From: Candidatus Accumulibacter sp. UBA704
GTDB lineage: Bacteria > Pseudomonadota > Gammaproteobacteria > Burkholderiales > Rhodocyclaceae
Length of the DNA: 64,000 nucleotides
NCBI GenBank assembly: GCA_002304785.1
Contig: DBMG01000159.1
Location: 4,124 to 68,123, forward strand
Direction: 5' to 3'
Shown: positions 27,589 to 36,156 of the stretch, one piece after another
How the letters are laid out: every line of letters starts with the position of its first letter
How positions within the stretch are numbered: the stretch's first letter is position 1
Notes under the pieces: model-generated
Database searches by the model: none
What the model saw: the letters and a program-made list of their open reading frames with translations, nothing else
Told to the model about the DNA's origin: nothing
Position numbers and translations under genes: made by a program

Positions 27589-27817
27589 GCTTCCTCTCGC
27601 AGAGGCTTGGCGGCATTCAGGCCGTCTCTTCAACATAGCAGCCGGCAGGCGAATTTTCCGGCAGCACCGGAGAGACGAGAGACAACGGACAACGTATTGC
27701 ATGAGGTCCATCCCTCCGCCTTCATCTCTCTCGGACATTTTCCCGACAGAATCGTTGCACGCAACGAACCACGATAAACCGAGACAATGCTCGATTTCTT
27801 CGACTCAGTAGCGACAT

Positions 27818-27857
27818 GACAGTGGTAATATCCTCGGCATCGACCGTAACCACTGTC
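27818..27857. promoter_or_regulatory. Inverted repeat upstream of the AraC-family gene
   Basis: GACAGTGGT at 27818-27826 is repeated inverted as ACCACTGTC at 27849-27857, 22 bases apart; with flanking bases the match extends to 11 positions with one mismatch. It lies 22 bp before the araC-type gene, in the space shared with the divergent nfeD gene. It may be the regulator's own operator or an mRNA hairpin. Confidence 0.45.
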
Positions 27858-27879
27858 CGACAAGGTCCCTCGAAGAAAA

Positions 27880-29010
27880 ATGCATCCGACAATGGCGAAT
27901 CCGACAATTCCCGCCGGTCATGCGCGCGTTGGTGCCTATCACGCCGTTCCGGGACTGATCCGCAGCCTGGGCGGACAACCAGAAGCCGTCCTGCGCCCAC
28001 TGCAACTATCCGAAGAATTCCTCGAAAATCACGATAACGTCCTGCCCATCGCCACGCTCGGTGAACTGCTGCATCGGGGTGCGCAGGAAACCGGTTGCGA
28101 ACATTTCGGACTGCTCGCCGGAAGTCATTCGGGTACGGGACAAATCGGCGTCCCGGGAAAATTGATGCTTCAGTTTCCGACTGTCGGATCCGCGCTCGAC
28201 GCCCTGCAGCGGTTTTTCCACCTGCACAACCGCGCGTCCATCGTCACTCTGCGCTGCACGGAAGATCGCGCGTCGCTGGGCTATTCCGTTCTGACCGGCA
28301 GTTTTCGGGGCGTTCAGGAACTGCAGGACGGCACGATGGCGGCGGCCTTGAACATCATGCGCCGGCTCCTCGGAAAACAATGGTGTCCAAGCAAAGTGCA
28401 CCTGATGCGGCGCCCCCCCAGGAACCCGGAGGTTTACTTGCGGTTTTTTGGCGCTCCGTGCGTCTTCAACGCCACACGGTCGGACATCGTCTTTCCCTCC
28501 TCAACCCTGGATCTGCCGCTTTCCAATCCTTGCGCACCCTCCCGAGGGGACGGCGGCAAGTTGCCCATGGCAGAAACCACGCTACACGCATCAGCGGCCA
28601 TGGATTGGGTCGAACTTGTCCGGCGAACCGCCCTCAGTCTGCTGCTGGCCGGCCAATGCAGCCAGGAGTCGGTCGCCGCCGCGCTAAAGATCAGTACCCG
28701 CACGCTGAACCGCCATCTTGAACGGGCCGGCACCAGTTATCGAGAAATTGCCGATTACTCGCGCTTCTCGGCGAGTTGCATGCTAATTCGCGAAACCGAC
28801 ATGCCGCTCGGCGAGGTCGCACGCCTGCTCGAGTATTCCGACCTGAGTTCATTTGGTCGCGCCTTCAAACGCTGGACCGGCAATTCGCCGTCGACATGGC
28901 GCCAAGGCAATCAACGCCCGCATTATTCCCTTGCTCGGCCAGACACTGTCCACATTAGTCGGGGGCACCCCTCCCCGCATACTACCTACCCGACTTTCGG
29001 AAACGCCTGA
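27880..29010 (+). CDS. AraC-family transcriptional regulator (OruR/ArgR-like)
   Basis: A 376-residue regulator. The N-terminal half matches the arabinose-binding-like domain of the OruR group (LLHRGAQETGCEHFGLLAG, then LQRFFHLHNRASIVTL). The C-terminal half has two helix-turn-helix motifs: QESVAAALKISTRTLNRHL near residue 268 and LGEVARLLEYSDLSSFGRAFKRWTG near 312 (cited in part). The last 35 residues are a low-complexity tail. Its target is unknown: the nearest divergent genes are nfeD-slipin, and the next gene downstream is a convergent channel gene. The ATG at 27880 has only a weak ribosome site. Confidence 0.88.
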   Translation: MHPTMANPTIPAGHARVGAYHAVPGLIRSLGGQPEAVLRPLQLSEEFLENHDNVLPIATLGELLHRGAQETGCEHFGLLAGSHSGTGQIGVPGKLMLQFPTVGSALDALQRFFHLHNRASIVTLRCTEDRASLGYSVLTGSFRGVQELQDGTMAAALNIMRRLLGKQWCPSKVHLMRRPPRNPEVYLRFFGAPCVFNATRSDIVFPSSTLDLPLSNPCAPSRGDGGKLPMAETTLHASAAMDWVELVRRTALSLLLAGQCSQESVAAALKISTRTLNRHLERAGTSYREIADYSRFSASCMLIRETDMPLGEVARLLEYSDLSSFGRAFKRWTGNSPSTWRQGNQRPHYSLARPDTVHISRGHPSPHTTYPTFGNA

Positions 29011-29026
29011 CGACGAGCGTGCCGGG

Positions 29027-31366
29027 TCACCCGGCAGATGATGGCTCTTGCGGGATTGGGTTTCGCTTGCGCACCACTTCGATCTTCAACGGCGATACCG
29101 AATCAAGATGAACGTCGCGTTGCGGGAACGAAATAACGATGCCTTTATCGCTCAGCGCCTTGTCGATCATGAAGCGAAGGTCACTGGCGATCTGGACCGG
29201 ATTCGCCTTCGCCCCGATTTCGACCCAGTAATAAACGGCGAACTGCAGGGCATCGGCGCCAAAATCCTCGAACAGGACCATCGGTGCCGGCTCATGAAGC
29301 ACCAAGCCATGCCGGCGGACGCATTCGTCGAGAATCTCGGCCACATCCCGTGCCGGGGAGCCATAAGCCACACCAAGCCGGATGCAGAAACGGACCCGAG
29401 GGTTTTCATACATCCAGTTGGTAACGTTCTGCTCCAGAAAGACGCTGTTCGGAACCAGCGTTTCAATGCCATTAGCGTCGCGAATGACCGACGACCGGAT
29501 GCCCACTTCGGTAATATTGCCCTTGATATCGCCGACCTGCACCAGATCTCCGGGTTTGAAGGGCTGCTCGAACAGCAGCATCAAGCCGCTGATCAAGTTC
29601 TTCAGCAGGGTCTGCATGCCGAAACCGACACCGATGGCCACCGCGCCGCCGAGGAAGGCGAATACCGAGAGCGGGATATTGACCCATGTCAGCACCACCA
29701 CCAGCAGGATCAGCAACCCGAGCGTGAACAGCCATTTGCGCAGGATGCGCGCGCGCGTGGCATCGTAGCCGAAACGCCCGACGACATAGTTTTCTGCGAC
29801 ACGGCCAAGCCACAACGTGGCGAAGACGCCGACGGCAAAGATCAACACAGCCCGCGCGATCTTGCCGATGGTGATGCTGCTGATTCCCGTGACTTTGCGA
29901 CCATCGACTTCGATCGTGTTTTCCGCCGTAAACAACTCGAAGTTCCAAAGTTTTCCAGCCATCTCGGAGGCGTTGCTGGCCATCGTTTTCAGACGATCCA
30001 GCATGCCCATGGAGGCCTTGCTGACGCCCAGTTCATCTCCCAACCGGGCGACGACAAACTGCGCCGAAGCCACTGTCGCCGCCGTATCCTCGAGGTATTT
30101 GCGCCGTTTTACGGAATCTTCCAGTTGCATGCGCAGCGTCTGCCGCAATCCGGCCGCGTCGGCATCCATCAAGAGCGATTCCAGGCGGCCGGCCACTTCA
30201 CCGGAGCGCGCCAGTTGCCGCTCCACGTTGGAGGCGAAGAGTTCGAGGGAATTCGAGAACTGACTCTGCCGTTGGGCAGCCTCGGCGAGCAGCGCCGGAG
30301 AGCGATCGTTATAAATGCTGTAGCGCAAATCCCAGGCGCCGCGTTTGATTTCGATGACCGTCGGCAACAAGCGCAAGGCATCGAGCATGCCGCCACTGGT
30401 CACCGCAGGAACACGCGCATCGCGCAGCGCTGCCTCGCGCGCGGCAAGTTGCTTGCTTTCCGCCGCACCCGTTTCGCCGAGCAGCTTGGCGAGGTTGGTT
30501 GACGCATCACGGCTTTCTGCATCCAGTTCGCTGCGCACTTGGTTGTAATCGGGCAGCGGGAAATGCACGTCGGCGCGGGCAGTATCCGCCTTGCGACGGG
30601 CGAGCTTGGCCTCGATTCCCGCGCGCACGACATCGAGCCGGAGTTTTTCCCCGCTGGATTCGAGTTCCTTGAGAACGGCTGTCTGAGCGCGAGCGCGCAA
30701 ACGCATCAGATCGAGAACCTCGCGCGCGTTTCCCTCAACCCCTGATTTACCTCCCGATTGCCGTTCTTCCTCCCGTCGGATCGAGGCGGCATTGGTCTGA
30801 ATCGCACGGGTGAGCTGTTCCCGAAAGGCATTGAACGATTGGTACTCGCCATCACTCGCCTTGACGCGTCGCTCGGCAGCATCGACATCCTTGATCAGCT
30901 TATCGACGAAAAGCACCGAATACGGCGGTGGTGCTTCGAATCCGGCCCAGGAATCCGCCTGTTTTTGCGCTTCATCGACGAGCTTCTGCGCCAGTTCGAT
31001 GCGCTCCTTGGCGGCCAAGGTCTGCTCATACGCACGAACCATCTCGCGCAAAAGATAACGCTGTTGTTCCGCGTGACCTTCGATTCCGGCATCGGTGCCG
31101 GGCGAGCGGCGCAGCACGGCTTCAGCCGCAGACAGTTCTCGCCGGGCCGCTTCAAGTTCCTTGCGCACATCGTCCGGGCCATTCGTCGTCGTCTCGACCT
31201 TGCCAACGCTTTTCGCGATACCCGGCACGGGCACCGGAGCCGCCATCCCGGATGGCGAGACAAACGCGAGTGCCAGCACGGTACCAAGCACGCCAACCAC
31301 TGCGCGCGTACCGAGCATTGTCGAGCGTTGTCCATTTCTTTCAACGGAAACCGTGTGCATCCACAT
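29027..31366 (-). CDS. Large mechanosensitive ion channel (MscK/MscS superfamily)
   Basis: A 779-residue inner-membrane protein. It starts with a signal peptide ending near GMAAPVP, followed by a long periplasmic helical region (about 55-470), then membrane segments near 495-620 and the MscS pore helix VFAFLGGAVAIGVGFGMQTLLKN (cited in part), and the beta domain with FKPGDLVQVGDIKGNITEVGIRSS and a C-terminal alpha/beta domain. It opens under membrane tension to relieve osmotic shock. The ATG at 31366 follows AGGAGG by seven bases. Upstream is an intergenic region shared with the SYLF gene. Confidence 0.92.
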   Translation of the reverse strand: MWMHTVSVERNGQRSTMLGTRAVVGVLGTVLALAFVSPSGMAAPVPVPGIAKSVGKVETTTNGPDDVRKELEAARRELSAAEAVLRRSPGTDAGIEGHAEQQRYLLREMVRAYEQTLAAKERIELAQKLVDEAQKQADSWAGFEAPPPYSVLFVDKLIKDVDAAERRVKASDGEYQSFNAFREQLTRAIQTNAASIRREEERQSGGKSGVEGNAREVLDLMRLRARAQTAVLKELESSGEKLRLDVVRAGIEAKLARRKADTARADVHFPLPDYNQVRSELDAESRDASTNLAKLLGETGAAESKQLAAREAALRDARVPAVTSGGMLDALRLLPTVIEIKRGAWDLRYSIYNDRSPALLAEAAQRQSQFSNSLELFASNVERQLARSGEVAGRLESLLMDADAAGLRQTLRMQLEDSVKRRKYLEDTAATVASAQFVVARLGDELGVSKASMGMLDRLKTMASNASEMAGKLWNFELFTAENTIEVDGRKVTGISSITIGKIARAVLIFAVGVFATLWLGRVAENYVVGRFGYDATRARILRKWLFTLGLLILLVVVLTWVNIPLSVFAFLGGAVAIGVGFGMQTLLKNLISGLMLLFEQPFKPGDLVQVGDIKGNITEVGIRSSVIRDANGIETLVPNSVFLEQNVTNWMYENPRVRFCIRLGVAYGSPARDVAEILDECVRRHGLVLHEPAPMVLFEDFGADALQFAVYYWVEIGAKANPVQIASDLRFMIDKALSDKGIVISFPQRDVHLDSVSPLKIEVVRKRNPIPQEPSSAG

Positions 31367-31721
31367 ACCGTACCCTCCTGGCAGCAACTCCCTGCGCCCG
31401 TATCTCTCTGATATTCGCAACACTTTACCGGCTTATAACCGACATTCTGCCTGCTTATCGAACCATCATCGCTGAATTACGCCCCGCGCAAGAGGATCAA
31501 CCTCGTCCTGTGGCGGAAAATGTCTATTCGCCGACGACACACGGGCAGATTGCCCAAGATTCTGTTGCTGCAAGTATGCCGTTGCAGGATTATAGAATCC
31601 TGCCAAAAGCCTTCAATACAGCCTGATTTGTGGCTTTGACATGGTTCGGGGCATTTCGCCGGCAGGAAAGGCCGGTACCGTGCGTTCCCGATTTCCGCAA
31701 TGAACCCAACGAGGTAATCCC
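31367..31721. other. Divergent intergenic region without a gene
   Basis: This 355-bp stretch separates the mechanosensitive-channel gene (minus) from the SYLF gene (plus). I see no convincing coding frame, RNA gene or terminator. A TTGACA at 31636-31641 could be a -35 element for the SYLF gene, but no good -10 follows at the right distance. GAGG at 31711-31714 is the SYLF ribosome site. Confidence 0.5.
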
Positions 31722-32279
31722 ATGAGCACTCTCAGACAGATCACACGCAGTTTCCTTCTCGCCGCGCTGGCGGCCGTTTCCTTCATCGGCATGTCTGCCG
31801 CCAGCGCCGCCGACAAGGCCCTGCTGACGCAGGATGCCGAAGCCGCGCTGCAATCGCTTTACAAGACGCATCCCGGAGCCAAGACGCTGGGGGCACAAGC
31901 GGTCGGCGTGCTGGTGTTTCCGAAGATCGTCCGCGCCGGCTTCATCGTCGGCGGCTCGGGCGGAGAAGGCGTGCTGTTCAAGAAGGAAAAGGTTCATTCC
32001 TACTACAGTTCCGGCAGCGCGTCGGTCGGCCTGCAGGCCGGCGCTCAATCGTTCGCCTACGCTGTGTTCTTCCTGACCGAAAAGGATCTCAAGGACTTCC
32101 AGAACAGCAAGGGCTGGGACATCGGTGCGGCCCCGACGGTCGTCGTGATCGACGCCGGCGCCGGCAAGGAACTCAACACCACCACCGGCAAGAAAGGCGT
32201 CTATGCCTTCGTCTTCAGCCAGGAAGGCTTGATGGCCGGCATGGCGCTGCAAGGGCAGAAGATCACCAAGATCAAGTAA
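31722..32279 (+). CDS. Exported SYLF/Ysc84-domain lipid-binding protein
   Basis: A 185-residue protein with a signal peptide cleaved near SAASA (residue 29) and a SYLF domain: LYKTHPGAKTLGAQAVGVLVFPKIVRAGFIVGG region (about 45-78), SYYSSGSASVGLQAGAQSF and FVFSQEGLMAGMALQGQKITKI at the end (cited in parts). SYLF domains bind phosphoinositides in eukaryotes; the bacterial exported forms are envelope proteins of unclear role. GAGGTAATCCC precedes the ATG. First of four small envelope genes in a row. Confidence 0.88.
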   Translation: MSTLRQITRSFLLAALAAVSFIGMSAASAADKALLTQDAEAALQSLYKTHPGAKTLGAQAVGVLVFPKIVRAGFIVGGSGGEGVLFKKEKVHSYYSSGSASVGLQAGAQSFAYAVFFLTEKDLKDFQNSKGWDIGAAPTVVVIDAGAGKELNTTTGKKGVYAFVFSQEGLMAGMALQGQKITKIK

Positions 32280-32421
32280 GTTGTAAGTTGATCCGGAACC
32301 GGCACCGATGCGGGCGCAGCGGCGAAACCGAAAACGGCGTCCGCAGCGAGTTGCCAGTTCCTGTCTTCCAGTAAATTAATCCAAATAGAACATTCCGAGC
32401 GCTTTTTTCAAAGGAAACCGC

Positions 32422-32940
32422 ATGTCTCTCTCGAACCGGAACGCCGCGCTTCTGTCGCTGCTGGCCTTGGCTTGCAGCACGGCTTTCGCGGCTCAGCCAA
32501 TTGTTTATCCCGCCAAGGGCCAAACCCCTGAGCTACAACAGAAGGACCAGGCAGAATGTGACGCGTGGGCCGTGCGCACGACCGGCATCGATCCACGCGT
32601 ACTCGCCTCGCAACCCCTGAACGTGCAAGCGCCTCCCCCCCCCAACACCTCGCAGGCAGGCGGCGAACGCGCGCGCGGTGCGGCGCGCGGCGCGGTAGGT
32701 GGTGCGGCGATCGGCGCCATTGCCGGAGATACGGGCAAGGGGGCTGGCGTTGGTGCAGTTGTCGGCGTGATGCGTGGCGGACAGCAATCGCGCCAGCGGC
32801 AAGCACAGGAACAACAGGCCTATGAGCAACAGAAGGCGCAAGCGCAGCAGCAAGCCCAGAATCAGCGTAAGGCGCAGATGGACACGTACTACCGTGGCTA
32901 CGGTGCGTGTCTTGAAGGCCGCGGCTACACCATCAAGTAA
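32422..32940 (+). CDS. Exported glycine-zipper protein
   Basis: A 172-residue protein with a signal peptide (cleavage near AFAAQ, residue 24), a short proline stretch, and a glycine-zipper segment (about 80-118) made of GAARGAVGGAAIGAIAGD and GAGVGAVVGVMRGG, which can pack as a membrane hairpin. A glutamine-rich stretch (about 122-150) and a conserved-looking end with YYRGYGACLEGRGYTIK follow. Such proteins are envelope proteins of unknown role. A run of nine C at 32635-32643 encodes the proline stretch. Next gene starts 10 bp after the stop. Confidence 0.82.
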   Translation: MSLSNRNAALLSLLALACSTAFAAQPIVYPAKGQTPELQQKDQAECDAWAVRTTGIDPRVLASQPLNVQAPPPPNTSQAGGERARGAARGAVGGAAIGAIAGDTGKGAGVGAVVGVMRGGQQSRQRQAQEQQAYEQQKAQAQQQAQNQRKAQMDTYYRGYGACLEGRGYTIK

Positions 32941-32950
32941 TGGAGAAAAG

Positions 32951-33343
32951 ATGAAAGAAATGACGACAGCCGTTTTCGCGATGGCAGTGGCCGTTGCCGC
33001 CAACGCTTCCGAATCCGAGTTCGATGGCAGCAAGCGGCTGATCTGCGCGCCGGTACAGGTCATGGATTGCTCGGTTGGTGACAACTGCACCAGGGGACTA
33101 CCTGATGAGTTCGGCGCTCCGTCCTTCCTGCGCGTCGACGTGGCTGGCAAGCGTGTAATCGGCCCCAAGGTCGAATCCGCAATCCTGCTGATTGACCGCT
33201 CCGAAGGCCAACTGCTGCTCACCGGCAGGGAATTCAGCTTCGCCTGGACGATGGCCATCAACACCGAAACCGGAGCCATGACTACCAGCATGACCAATCG
33301 CTTCGGCGCCTATATCATGTTTGGCAACTGCACCACGATCTGA
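32951..33343 (+). CDS. Small exported protein of unknown function
   Basis: A 130-residue protein. The first 19 residues look like a signal peptide (AVFAMAVAVAANASE). The mature part has four cysteines (in LICAPVQVMDC, VGDNC and FGNCTTI), which could form disulfides, and beta-rich segments such as SAILLIDRSEGQLLLTG. I do not recognise the family. GGAGAAAAG immediately before the ATG and a 10-bp gap suggest co-transcription with the glycine-zipper gene. Its role is probably in the periplasm. Confidence 0.72.
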   Translation: MKEMTTAVFAMAVAVAANASESEFDGSKRLICAPVQVMDCSVGDNCTRGLPDEFGAPSFLRVDVAGKRVIGPKVESAILLIDRSEGQLLLTGREFSFAWTMAINTETGAMTTSMTNRFGAYIMFGNCTTI

Positions 33344-33500
33344 CCTAGACGCGCACCATGGCACTGCCGGATGAAGCCACCGACTCATTGTCGCCCGGCG
33401 ACGCAAAAGTCTCCCGCCACGCTGCCAATGAACACGATGGCACCGAATGGGAAGATCGTTTTCCCCGCTACAGACCTACCAACCCGAGAAGGAGAAATAC

Positions 33501-34196
33501 ATGAAGAAAATGCTGATGGTTCTGGGTGTTGCGTCCACCGTCCTGCTGGCCGGTTGCGCGACAACCAATGGCGGAATGGATTCCGGCACGGCCGCACAGG
33601 TGAATTCCGGCTTCCTGTCCGACTACTCGAAACTGCGCCCGGTGGAAGGCAAGGAAGGCATCCAGCGCTATCTTGACCGCTCGACCGATCTGAAACCCTA
33701 TGCCAAGATCTTCATCGATCCCGTGCAGGTTTTCCTGTCGAATGATCCCGAAGCCTACAAGGGTGTTCAGCCCGACGTGCTGAAACGGATTGCCGATTCG
33801 TTCAGCACGGCATTCGTCAGTGCCGTCAGCACAGGCTACCAGGTGGTGAACGCCCCGGGACCGGACGTGCTGCGCGTCCGCCTGGCAATTACGGGAGTTC
33901 AGCCTGTTCCGACGGCTATTGGCGTGACCGACTTCCTCCCGATCAAGGCCGTGTTCAACGCCGGTCGCGCCGCTGCCGGCGCCTCGCCTCGCCTTGCCGA
34001 AATTTCCGCCGAACTCGAGGTGCTCGACGGACAGGGACGTCCGGTTGCCGCGGCGGTCACCACGCGCAAGTCGGATGAGACGTTGACGCAAAACGATCGC
34101 ATCACTTGGAACGATCTGTCGCCGATCGTCAACTCCTGGGCCAAGCAGTTCCGCCAGGGACTCGACGAACTGCGCGGCGTGCCGGCAGCGCGCTAA
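33501..34196 (+). CDS. DUF3313-type lipoprotein
   Basis: A 231-residue lipoprotein: signal peptide with lipobox LLAGC (Cys19), then a domain resembling DUF3313 (SGFLSDYSKLRPVEGKEG, PYAKIFIDPVQVFL, and the middle VRLAITGVQP). Such lipoproteins sit in the outer membrane and are often stress-related; the function is unknown. AGGAG lies nine bases before the ATG at 33501. It is the last of the envelope row and ends before a strong hairpin and the convergent cbiA gene. Confidence 0.83.
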   Translation: MKKMLMVLGVASTVLLAGCATTNGGMDSGTAAQVNSGFLSDYSKLRPVEGKEGIQRYLDRSTDLKPYAKIFIDPVQVFLSNDPEAYKGVQPDVLKRIADSFSTAFVSAVSTGYQVVNAPGPDVLRVRLAITGVQPVPTAIGVTDFLPIKAVFNAGRAAAGASPRLAEISAELEVLDGQGRPVAAAVTTRKSDETLTQNDRITWNDLSPIVNSWAKQFRQGLDELRGVPAAR

Positions 34197-34212
34197 CCCG
34201 CCCACCGAATAC

Positions 34213-34242
34213 GGAGCGGCGCCCGGCCTGCGGCGCCGCTCC
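34213..34242. terminator. GC-rich hairpin between convergent genes
   Basis: GGAGCGGCGCC pairs perfectly with GGCGCCGCTCC across an eight-base loop, between the stops of the DUF3313 lipoprotein gene and cbiA. There is no T-run, so it may act as an mRNA end protector or a weak two-way terminator. Confidence 0.55.
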
Positions 34243-34251
34243 GGCGGAATG

Positions 34252-35532
34252 TCAAGCGAACAGCCGCGCCACCGCCAGCGGATTCGACGGGAAGTAGAGG
34301 TGCATGTAGCTCGCCGTCAGCCGCTTGCGGCGATATACCGCTTCTCCCGGCCGCCCATCGGGACGGCACGTCGAACACGCGGGTGACAGCGGAGTCTCCG
34401 TTCGCGAATAGTGGAAGGCGTGTCCGCGCAGGGCGCCTTCCGGCAGTTCGACCTGCTGCATCCCGAGTCCGGCCAGCTTCTTCTGCATGACAACCCGGCC
34501 CGGCAAGAGCCCGGCCAGGGCGGATTCCTCGCCTTCAGTGCTGCGCATCGACTCGAACAGCGCCATCATGCCGCCGCATTCGGCGAGCATTGGCTTCCCG
34601 GCTTCGACGTGCGCGGCCAGCGCATCCCACAGCGCACGGTTGGCCGCCAGAACCGATCCGTGCAGTTCGGGGTAGCCGCCGGGCAGCCACACGGCATCAC
34701 TCGGTGGCAACGTTGAATCGGCAAGCGGCGAAAAATAGGTTAACGTGGCTCCAAGCCGTTCGAGGCAATCAATGTTGGCTGGGTAAAGGAAACAGAAAGC
34801 GGCATCGCGCGCAACGGCGATGGTCTTGCCGGCAAGCCATGCCGGGATGTCCGGTGGAGGAACGTCGGCGAACTCGACGGGGAGAGGTAGTTGCGTCGCG
34901 GCGGTGGTCGCCAGCAACTCGGCCATGCGGTCGATGCGCTGGCTCAACCCATCGATCTCGGCCGCGGGCAACAGGCCGAGATGGCGCTCCGGCATGGCCG
35001 CTTCAGCGTCGCGCGGCAGGTGGCCGTACCAGGCGATGTCGGGCGGCAGGCTTTTTTCCAGCAATTCGGCGTGATACGCACTGCCGACGCGGTTGGCGAG
35101 GACGGCATTGAGCGGCGTACCCGGCCGGTAGTTTTTCAGGCCGAAGGCGATGGCCCCGAAACTGTTGGCCATCGAGCCCCCATCGATCACGGCCAGAATC
35201 GGCAAGCCGAATTTTCGCGCTAGGTCGGCGGCCGAAGGGCTTCCGTCGTAAAGCCCCATGACGCCCTCGACGAGGATCAGGTCGGCATCACGCGCGGCTT
35301 CGGCCAGGCGCCAGGCGATGTCGTCTTCACCGCACATCCACAGATCGACGTTCTGGCACGGCGCGCCGCTGGCGATGGCGTGGATCTGCGGGTCGAGAAA
35401 ATCCGGGCCGCACTTGAAGACGCGAACGCGGCGGCCGAACCGGGCATGCAATCGCGCCAGCGCGGCGACCACGGTGGTCTTGCCCTGGCCGGAAGCCGGC
35501 GCGGCGACGAGAAAAGCGGGGCAGGCAGGCAT
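34252..35532 (-). CDS. cbiA: Cobyrinate a,c-diamide synthase
   Basis: A 426-residue ATP- and glutamine-dependent enzyme that amidates the a and c side chains of cobyrinate. The N-terminal synthetase half has the P-loop-like AAPASGQGKTTVVAALA and CGPDFLDPQIH; the C-terminal glutamine amidotransferase half has the nucleophile in LAECGGMMALFE near residue 325 and a late SYMHLYF segment with the triad histidine. The ATG at 35532 follows GGAG; a GTG nine bases earlier is possible. Lies downstream of cobO in the second riboswitch-controlled unit. Confidence 0.95.
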   Translation of the reverse strand: MPACPAFLVAAPASGQGKTTVVAALARLHARFGRRVRVFKCGPDFLDPQIHAIASGAPCQNVDLWMCGEDDIAWRLAEAARDADLILVEGVMGLYDGSPSAADLARKFGLPILAVIDGGSMANSFGAIAFGLKNYRPGTPLNAVLANRVGSAYHAELLEKSLPPDIAWYGHLPRDAEAAMPERHLGLLPAAEIDGLSQRIDRMAELLATTAATQLPLPVEFADVPPPDIPAWLAGKTIAVARDAAFCFLYPANIDCLERLGATLTYFSPLADSTLPPSDAVWLPGGYPELHGSVLAANRALWDALAAHVEAGKPMLAECGGMMALFESMRSTEGEESALAGLLPGRVVMQKKLAGLGMQQVELPEGALRGHAFHYSRTETPLSPACSTCRPDGRPGEAVYRRKRLTASYMHLYFPSNPLAVARLFA

Positions 35533-35534
35533 GG

Positions 35535-36149
35535 TTACCACTCCAATCCGGGCATGGCTCTAACGCCCGCCTTGAACGCATGTTTGACCATGGTCATGTC
35601 GGTCACCGTGTCGGCCGCCTCGATCAGGGCTTCCGGCGCGGCACGCCCGGTAATGATGACGTGCTGCAGCGGCGGCCGCGCGGCGAGCACTTCCAGCACC
35701 TGCGCCAGCTCCAGCCAGCGGTACTTGAACGCATAGGTCATTTCGTCGAGCACCACCAGACCGATTTCCGGATCGTTCAGGTAGCGACTGGCCAGCGCCC
35801 ATGCCGCCTGAGCCGCGGCAACGTCGCGCTCGATATTCTGGATTTCCCAAGTGAAGCCCTCGCCGGTCACGTGCCAATGCAGGCGTCCTGGGTCGGCGGC
35901 CTGCTTGAAGAAGGCTTCCTCGCCAGTGTCGGAGCGCCCCTTGACGAACTGGATGACCGCCACTTTCATGCCGTGCCCGAGCGCTCGAGCGACGACGCCG
36001 AAAGCGGCCGACGACTTGCCCTTGCCGTTCCCGGTATTGACCACCAGCACGCCGCGCTCCTGTTGCGCGGCGGCGATGGCTTCGTCTACCACGGCCTTCT
36101 TGCGCCTCATGCGCTGGTTATGGCGCTCGGCCTTGTCCGGATCATTCAT
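35535..36149 (-). CDS. cobO: Corrinoid adenosyltransferase (CobO/BtuR type)
   Basis: A 204-residue ATP:cob(I)alamin adenosyltransferase that makes the adenosylated corrinoid. The P-loop is VVNTGNGKGKSSAAFG near residue 35, with VLDEMTYAFKYRWL and the family end PGLEW. The ATG at 36149 follows GAGG; a GTG at 36155 is the alternative. Only two bases separate its stop from the cbiA start, and seven bases separate it from the ATPase gene upstream, so all belong to one transcript. Confidence 0.95.
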   Translation of the reverse strand: MNDPDKAERHNQRMRRKKAVVDEAIAAAQQERGVLVVNTGNGKGKSSAAFGVVARALGHGMKVAVIQFVKGRSDTGEEAFFKQAADPGRLHWHVTGEGFTWEIQNIERDVAAAQAAWALASRYLNDPEIGLVVLDEMTYAFKYRWLELAQVLEVLAARPPLQHVIITGRAAPEALIEAADTVTDMTMVKHAFKAGVRAMPGLEW

Positions 36150-36156
36150 GCCCACC

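Noticed and set aside
29048..30502. Plus-strand 484-residue open frame antisense to the mechanosensitive channel
   Set aside because: Composition typical of antisense shadows in GC-rich genes; the minus-strand channel has clear conserved domains.
31636..31664. TTGACA as part of a full promoter for the SYLF gene
   Set aside because: No -10-like hexamer occurs 16-18 bases downstream.
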